Made by a program: the position numbers and the translations under genes. Below are positions 13,070 through 17,085 of a DNA stretch of 17,085 nt, one piece after another. The DNA is from Phycisphaerales bacterium (GTDB taxonomy: Bacteria > Planctomycetota > Phycisphaerae > Phycisphaerales > SM1A02). The notes beneath the pieces are model-generated. The model saw nothing but the letters and a program-made list of their open reading frames with translations, did no database searches and was not told the origin of the DNA. Within the stretch, counting starts at the first letter, position 1. Every line of letters begins with the position of its first letter. Location: assembly GCA_018882625.1 (NCBI GenBank), contig VERO01000018.1, positions 1 to 17,085 on the forward strand. The letters are read 5' to 3'.

Positions 13070-14137
13070 CTAGCGTCCGACGGCCAGCGCGCGCGGGAAG
13101 AAGTCGAGCTTGGCCGCAGACTTCGCAAGCGCCAGCGTCTCCTCCGCGAGCCTGTTCGCGCGCGCGCACCCGTCGCGCAGGATGTCCACGAGCAGGTCCT
13201 CGCGGCCCTCGTAGGCGGCACGGCGCTCGCGCATCGGGGCCAGCAGCGCGTTGATCGCCTCGGCGACCTCCTGCTTGACGTGGCCGTCGCCGATGTTGTC
13301 GCCGCGCGCGTAGCGGTCCTTCAGCTCGGCGACGCGCGCGCGGTCCGGGATGAAGATGTCCACGTACTGGAAGAGCGCGTTGGTGACGTCGCCGGGCGCC
13401 GTCGGGCTCTGCCGTCCCGTGAAGATCTTCGCGACCTTCCTCTGCACATCCTTGGGCGAGTCGCTGATGAAGATGGCGTTGCCGAGGCTCTTGCTCATCT
13501 TGTTGGTGCCGTCGATGCCCACAAGCCTGCCCACGGCGCCCACATCCGCGCGCGGGATCGGGAACACGCCACCGAGCTTCACGTGATCGTCGTCCTCCGC
13601 CTGGTCGCTGACCGAGCAGTACATCTGGTTGAAGCGGCGCGCCACCTCGCGCGTGAGCTCCAGGTGCGGCACCTGGTCCTCGCCCACCGGCACGCCCTGC
13701 GGGCGGAACGCCAGGATGTCGGCGGTCTGGCCCACGGCGTACAGCGGGAACCCGAACGAGTAGGTCTCGCCGAGGCCCTTGAGCTCGAGCTCGGTCTTCA
13801 GCGTCGGGTTGCGCATCACCCTGTTGAAGGGCAGGAGCATCGCAAAGAGGAAGCACAGCTCCGCGATCGCAGGCACCTCGCTCTGCAGGAAGATCACCGA
13901 CTTCGCAGGGTCGATGCCCATCGCCAGATAGTCGCGCACGATCTCGAGCGAGTCGCGGCGGATCTCCGCAGGCTTGTCGGCACGCGTCGTGAAGGCGTGC
14001 ATGTTCGCGATGATGAAGTAGCAGTCATGCGAGTCCTGCAGCTCGACGCGGCGGCGCACGCTGCCAACCCAATGGCCTAGGTGCAGGCTGCCGGTGGGCG
14101 TGTCGCCAGTGAGGATGCGGGGCTTCGCGACCGCCAT
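13070..14137 (-). CDS. trpS: Tryptophan--tRNA ligase
   Basis: A 355-residue class I aminoacyl-tRNA synthetase that charges tRNA-Trp. The ATP-binding HIGH-type motif is HLGH (19-22), after ILTGDTPTGSL. The tryptophan pocket and adenylate region include YAVGQTADILAF (133-144) and GEDQVPHLELTRE (152-164). The KMSKS loop is at 213-217. The length is slightly above the usual 330-340. ATG 14137 is chosen because the canonical N-terminus (KPRILTGDTPTG) begins just after it; the longer frame would overlap the recombinase gene. It follows that gene by 13 bases on the same strand, so the two are probably co-transcribed. No T-box or leader peptide is visible in so short a gap. Confidence 0.96.
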   Translation of the reverse strand: MAVAKPRILTGDTPTGSLHLGHWVGSVRRRVELQDSHDCYFIIANMHAFTTRADKPAEIRRDSLEIVRDYLAMGIDPAKSVIFLQSEVPAIAELCFLFAMLLPFNRVMRNPTLKTELELKGLGETYSFGFPLYAVGQTADILAFRPQGVPVGEDQVPHLELTREVARRFNQMYCSVSDQAEDDDHVKLGGVFPIPRADVGAVGRLVGIDGTNKMSKSLGNAIFISDSPKDVQRKVAKIFTGRQSPTAPGDVTNALFQYVDIFIPDRARVAELKDRYARGDNIGDGHVKQEVAEAINALLAPMRERRAAYEGREDLLVDILRDGCARANRLAEETLALAKSAAKLDFFPRALAVGR

Positions 14138-14150
14138 GGAGGCGGTGAGG

Positions 14151-15158
14151 CTACCGAACTGAAGGGCGCGTGCGGCGTGCCGCGGCACGCGGCTTCACGG
14201 GCGGCGTCGCGTCGGCGGCCGGCGCGACCCTGCGCACGCCCATCTCGCGCGGATGGCAGTTCGCGAGCACCTCCGCGAGGTGCCCGCGCGAGACGTGGGT
14301 GTAGATCTGGGTGGTCGTGATGCTCGAGTGGCCGAGCAGCTCCTGCACCACGCGCAGGTCAGCGCCGCCGCCCACGAGGTGCGTGGCGAACGAGTGGCGC
14401 AGCACGTGAGGATGCACATCGGACATCCCCGCGACTGCAGCCCATCGCTTGACGATCTGCCACACCGCGACGCGCGTCAGGGGACGCCCGTGGTTGGAGA
14501 GCAGCAGCCGGTAGCCGTCGCGCCGGTCGACGTGGATCGCCAGCGAAGGACGCAGCTCCGCGAGGTAGCGCCGAGTCCAGTCGATGGCGGGCACGCCGAT
14601 CGGCACCACGCGCTGCTTGCGGCCCTTTCCGGTCACCACCAGCGATCCGAGCGTCTCGTGGAAGTCGTTGACCTTGAGCGTGCATACCTCGCTCGCGCGC
14701 AGGCCGCCGCCATACATCAGCTCGAGCATGGCGCGGTCGCGCATCCACAGCGCGCTGGTCTCCGCGCTCGGAGCCTCGACGAGCGCGCGCATCCGCTCCG
14801 GGGTCAGCACGTCAGGCAGGCGCTTCCACATCGTCGGCCGCTCGAGCAGCCGGGCCGGATCCGCTGGCGCGTGCCCCATCGAGTGCATCCACCTGAAGAA
14901 GACTCGCATCGACGCGAGCCTGCGCGCCACGGTGCGCGGATCGAGCCCCCGGTCGCGCGAGAGCCACCTCATGTGCTCGGCGAGCTGCTCCATGGTCGCC
15001 TGGCCCGCATCGCGCACGCCTGCCGCAGCGAGCCATGCGCACAGCTCCGAAAGGTCGCGCTCGTACGCCTCGATCGTCAGCGGCGCAAGACCGCACTCGA
15101 TCGTGCAGAAGGCGAGGAACGCCTTACGCCGACGGTCGGATTCGGAGGGGGCGTCCAT
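14151..15158 (-). CDS. Tyrosine recombinase of the XerC/XerD type
   Basis: A 335-residue site-specific recombinase. The N-terminal SAM-like core-binding domain (about 11-100) contains LAPLTIEAYERDLSEL. All catalytic residues are present: R154 in GGGLRASEV, K178 in TGKGRKQR, H251 and R254 in HPHVLRHSFATH, H277 in LGHSSITTTQ and the nucleophile Y286 in IYTH. The even spacing and housekeeping neighbours fit chromosome-dimer resolution (Xer) rather than a mobile-element integrase, but XerC cannot be told from XerD here. The C-terminus has a basic tail of about 30 residues (PRAAARRTRPSVR). ATG 15158 lies inside the 3' end of the preceding Cys/His-rich gene, which overlaps it by 35 bases. trpS follows 13 bases downstream. 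Confidence 0.93.
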   Translation of the reverse strand: MDAPSESDRRRKAFLAFCTIECGLAPLTIEAYERDLSELCAWLAAAGVRDAGQATMEQLAEHMRWLSRDRGLDPRTVARRLASMRVFFRWMHSMGHAPADPARLLERPTMWKRLPDVLTPERMRALVEAPSAETSALWMRDRAMLELMYGGGLRASEVCTLKVNDFHETLGSLVVTGKGRKQRVVPIGVPAIDWTRRYLAELRPSLAIHVDRRDGYRLLLSNHGRPLTRVAVWQIVKRWAAVAGMSDVHPHVLRHSFATHLVGGGADLRVVQELLGHSSITTTQIYTHVSRGHLAEVLANCHPREMGVRRVAPAADATPPVKPRAAARRTRPSVR

Positions 15159-15492
15159 CGGCGGTCGGCATCGTCACAGGAGGCGCGCCGCGGTCACGCA
15201 GGAGCGAGGACATGGCGGCCAGCGGCCCGCGGGGCGGTGTCGTGCCGCGCGCCGGTCCATCGATCCCGGCATTGGCTCGGAACCGCAGCTCCATGTTGAT
15301 CCGGTGGAAGGTGGCGCAGCCGTGATGCCCGCCGCAGCAGACGCCAAACGCGTCCTCGACCCCGGAGAGCGTGAAGCGCGCGCTGCAGCGCGGGTCATTG
15401 AGGTCGATGTGCGGGCAGACCGAGTCATCCGCCGGCACGGACGCTCCAGTGCCGGGCGCATTCGATGATGGGTCGGATGACGGGTCTGTCAT
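15124..15492 (-). CDS. Small Cys/His-rich protein, probable metal-binding (unknown function)
   Basis: A 122-residue protein I do not recognise. The first 25 residues are a Ser/Pro/Asp-rich linker. The core has SVCPHIDLNDPRC (Cys26 and Cys36) and GVCCGGHHGCATFHR (Cys52, Cys53, Cys59; His56, His57, His63). This gives a C-x9-C-x15-C-C-x5-C pattern that could hold zinc or an Fe-S cluster; that is inference. There is no signal peptide or membrane segment. The C-terminal 40 residues are low in complexity. The gene overlaps the recombinase start by 35 bases on the same strand, suggesting translational coupling, and lies 85 bases after pdxA. ATG 15492 is used; an upstream start at 15501 adds three residues. 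The Cys/His conservation pattern and operon position argue that it is a real gene. Confidence 0.68.
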   Translation of the reverse strand: MTDPSSDPSSNAPGTGASVPADDSVCPHIDLNDPRCSARFTLSGVEDAFGVCCGGHHGCATFHRINMELRFRANAGIDGPARGTTPPRGPLAAMSSLLRDRGAPPVTMPTADGRPLRIRPSA

Positions 15493-15577
15493 GAGGCGCA
15501 CCGCGGTCCCTGCGGATTCAGCACTCTATCGGGAGGATCGGCTTGCGCGTCGCCCCCGCTGCACAATCCACACGCCG

Positions 15578-16729
15578 CTACTCCCAGGGACGCAGCCCGC
15601 TCGCGCCCGGCTCGCCCTTGGCGGGTCCGTGACCGGGATGCACCTCTGCGCCAGACTCGCGCGGCGCGCGCGCGAGCCGCACCGCAAGCCGCATGGCCTC
15701 GATCATCGCGCCGGCGTCCGCACGGCCCTGTCCTGCAATGCCGAATGCGGTGCCATGGTCTGGGCTTGTGCGCACGACCGGCAGGCCCAGCGTCGTGTTC
15801 ACCGCGCTGTCGAAGGCGACCAGCTTCACCGGGATCAGCCCCTGATCGTGGTACATCGCGACGACGAGGTCAAAGCGGCCCGCCAGCGCGTCGCGGAAGA
15901 TCGTGTCACCGGGGAAGGGACCTTGCGCGTCGATGCCGGAGCCGCGCGCCATCGCGATCGCAGGCTCTATGAGGCGAGTTTCCTCGTCGCCGAACAGGCC
16001 CTGCTCGCCAGCGTGCGGATTCAGGCCGCACACGGCGATGCGGGGGCTCTCGATGCCCAGGTCGCGGCAGAGGCGGTGGCCCAGGTCGATGGGGTCGAAG
16101 ACGCGCCCGATCGTCAGCACATCGCGGATGGACATCAGCGGAAGGTGGGTGGTGGCAAGCGTGACGCGCAGCTTGGGCGCCACGAACGCCATGCAGCAGC
16201 GCTTGGCGCGCGTGCGGAAGGCGAAGAGCTCCGTGTGGCCCGGCCACTTGTAGCCCGCCATCGACCACGACTCCTTCGAGATCGGGGCCGTGACCACCGC
16301 GTCGATGCGGCGAGGGTCGCCAGCCGGGCGCATCGCATCGGTGATCGCCTCCTCGACGAACGCCTTGCTCGCGAAGCCGCCCGCCTTGCAGGGCTCGTGC
16401 CGCGCGTGCACCAGCGCATCAGGCATGTCGAAGTCCATCACCACGCAGTCGTGATCGAGGCTCTGGCCTGCGCGTGCGGAGCTGTGCGAGACCCGGAACC
16501 ACTCCGGCGCGACACCTGCCCGGTCGGCCTCCATGTGCAGGAAGCCGTTCATGCCATAGACGATCCAGCGCGCCGAGCCGCGGAGGTGCCGGTCCGAGAG
16601 CGCCTTGACGATCACCTCGGGACCGATGCCCATCGGGTCGCCCATCGTGATGCCGATCACCGGGCGCGTGTCGCCGCGGGCCGGCGAGGCGCCAGCGCCA
16701 GGATCCTTCGGTGTCGGAGCGTCGCCCAC
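15578..16729 (-). CDS. pdxA: 4-hydroxythreonine-4-phosphate dehydrogenase
   Basis: A 383-residue enzyme of the DXP-dependent vitamin B6 (pyridoxal phosphate) pathway that oxidises 4-phosphohydroxy-threonine. Family motifs in order are ITMGDPMGIGPE (27-38), TAPISKE (147-153), GHTE (164-167), ATTHLPL (192-198), GLNPHAGEQG (235-244), PGDTIF (273-278), AMYHDQGLIPVK (291-302) and SPDHGTAFGIAG (322-333). H195, H239 and H294 are the likely metal ligands. The last motif usually reads AFDIAG; here Asp is Gly329. The protein has a Pro/Gly-rich N-terminal extension of about 20 residues and a similar C-terminal tail. The GTG start at 16729 has AGGA seven bases upstream, which decides it. The L,D-transpeptidase gene ends 50 bases upstream on the same strand. 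pdxJ is not in the window. Confidence 0.96.
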   Translation of the reverse strand: MGDAPTPKDPGAGASPARGDTRPVIGITMGDPMGIGPEVIVKALSDRHLRGSARWIVYGMNGFLHMEADRAGVAPEWFRVSHSSARAGQSLDHDCVVMDFDMPDALVHARHEPCKAGGFASKAFVEEAITDAMRPAGDPRRIDAVVTAPISKESWSMAGYKWPGHTELFAFRTRAKRCCMAFVAPKLRVTLATTHLPLMSIRDVLTIGRVFDPIDLGHRLCRDLGIESPRIAVCGLNPHAGEQGLFGDEETRLIEPAIAMARGSGIDAQGPFPGDTIFRDALAGRFDLVVAMYHDQGLIPVKLVAFDSAVNTTLGLPVVRTSPDHGTAFGIAGQGRADAGAMIEAMRLAVRLARAPRESGAEVHPGHGPAKGEPGASGLRPWE

Positions 16730-16779
16730 GCACGCATCCTAGGTCTACGACGCGTGCGCGCAGCGCCTGCGGCGCGACG

Positions 16780-17085
16780 TCACTGCCGGATCAGGATCGT
16801 GCTGTTGGGCTCGGTGAGCAGCTCGTAGGTGATGTCGAGCCCGGGCGGGAGCATGCGCACGCATCCCATCGAGTGCTGCTGCCCAATGGACTGCGGGTCG
16901 ACCGTGCCGTGGATGCCGTATCCCTTGATGCCGCTGTTGGCCTGCTCGACGCCCACAAGACCGATCCACCGCTCGCCAATCGGGTTCTTCGGGTCATCGG
17001 GCTGGAAGAACTCGCCGGTGCGCGGATTGCGCCACTCGGGATTGATGAGCTTGCTGCGCGGACGCACCATGTACATGCCTGTGGG
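16780..17085 (-). CDS. L,D-transpeptidase (YkuD domain), N-terminus outside window (partial)
   Basis: The C-terminal 101 residues of a YkuD-family L,D-transpeptidase; the frame is open to the right edge. These enzymes form 3-3 cross-links in peptidoglycan or attach proteins to it. The visible part begins at PTGMYMVRPRSKLINPEW, the usual TPTG segment at the start of the catalytic core. It includes KNPIGERWIGL, the catalytic region GYGIHGTVDPQSIG with its His, and HSMGCVRM, the S-x-G-C-V-R motif with the nucleophilic cysteine. The C-terminus (DITYELLTEPNSTILIRQ) ends the domain normally, so no extra domain follows. A signal peptide or LysM domain, if any, would be outside the window. It is probably the first visible gene of a minus-strand operon with pdxA. 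Confidence 0.93.
   Translation of the reverse strand, partial: PTGMYMVRPRSKLINPEWRNPRTGEFFQPDDPKNPIGERWIGLVGVEQANSGIKGYGIHGTVDPQSIGQQHSMGCVRMLPPGLDITYELLTEPNSTILIRQ

Noticed and set aside
16763..16775. GCGCC-TGC-GGCGC hairpin between the L,D-transpeptidase and pdxA genes as a terminator.
   Set aside because: The 5-bp stem with a three-base loop is short, has no T-tract, and such GC repeats are frequent here. It may be incidental.
1..17085. Whole-genome reassignment of TGA to tryptophan.
   Set aside because: ppk2, the band-7 gene, clpB, the ATP10-like lipoprotein, the dockerin gene, the CpD-reg-like lipoprotein, apaG and others end in TGA at the expected family C-terminus, and TGG is used throughout for Trp. 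Only asd has an internal TGA.

Overview
This is a compact, very GC-rich bacterial chromosome segment. The best clue to its origin is a secreted protein at 7061-7786 that ends in two dockerin-type calcium-binding repeats (DINGDGAVNGLDLTALLAAWG and DLNADGVVSGLDLTALLAAWD). That style of C-terminus is common in Planctomycetota, especially Phycisphaerae, so an uncultured Phycisphaerales-like organism is my inference. I see no phage, insertion sequence or CRISPR array. Most genes are housekeeping genes.

Layout, left to right. (1) 1-1739, plus strand: the C-terminal part of a multi-pass membrane protein, then a PPK2 polyphosphate kinase. (2) 1746-7036, minus strand: a cobalamin-binding-like protein (6107-7036), clpB (3455-6076), an ATP10-like lipoprotein coupled to clpB by a GTGA overlap, and an SPFH/band-7 membrane protein. 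(3) 7061-9757: the dockerin protein, a minus-strand tRNA-Gln(CUG), a lipoprotein with carboxypeptidase-regulatory-like domains, a tandem 40-bp repeat and apaG. (4) 9981-13034: aspartate-semialdehyde dehydrogenase (asd) interrupted by one in-frame TGA, a trpC that lacks two expected catalytic residues, and a CPBP membrane protease. (5) 13070-17085, minus strand, probably one operon read right to left: an L,D-transpeptidase (cut by the window edge), pdxA, a small Cys/His-rich protein, a XerC/XerD-type recombinase and trpS.

The regulatory signals stand out more than the gene content. A perfect sigma-54 promoter sequence (TTGGCACG-N4-TTGCA) lies in the 30 bp before clpB and would start transcription within about one base of the ATG. 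Six putative -10 elements share GTACNNT. Four of them sit only 6-8 bases before a start codon, which suggests leaderless mRNAs. Several genes end in GC-rich hairpins without a U-tract that cover or touch the stop codon.

The most important oddity is asd. The reading frame stays open with family-typical sequence on both sides of a single TGA at 10653-10655, at a position usually held by an aromatic residue or His. TGA is the normal stop for most other genes here, so a wholesale code change is not supported. A nonsense mutation, an assembly error or programmed/near-cognate readthrough remain possible. TrpC and TrpRS lie just downstream, which is noted as a coincidence worth checking.
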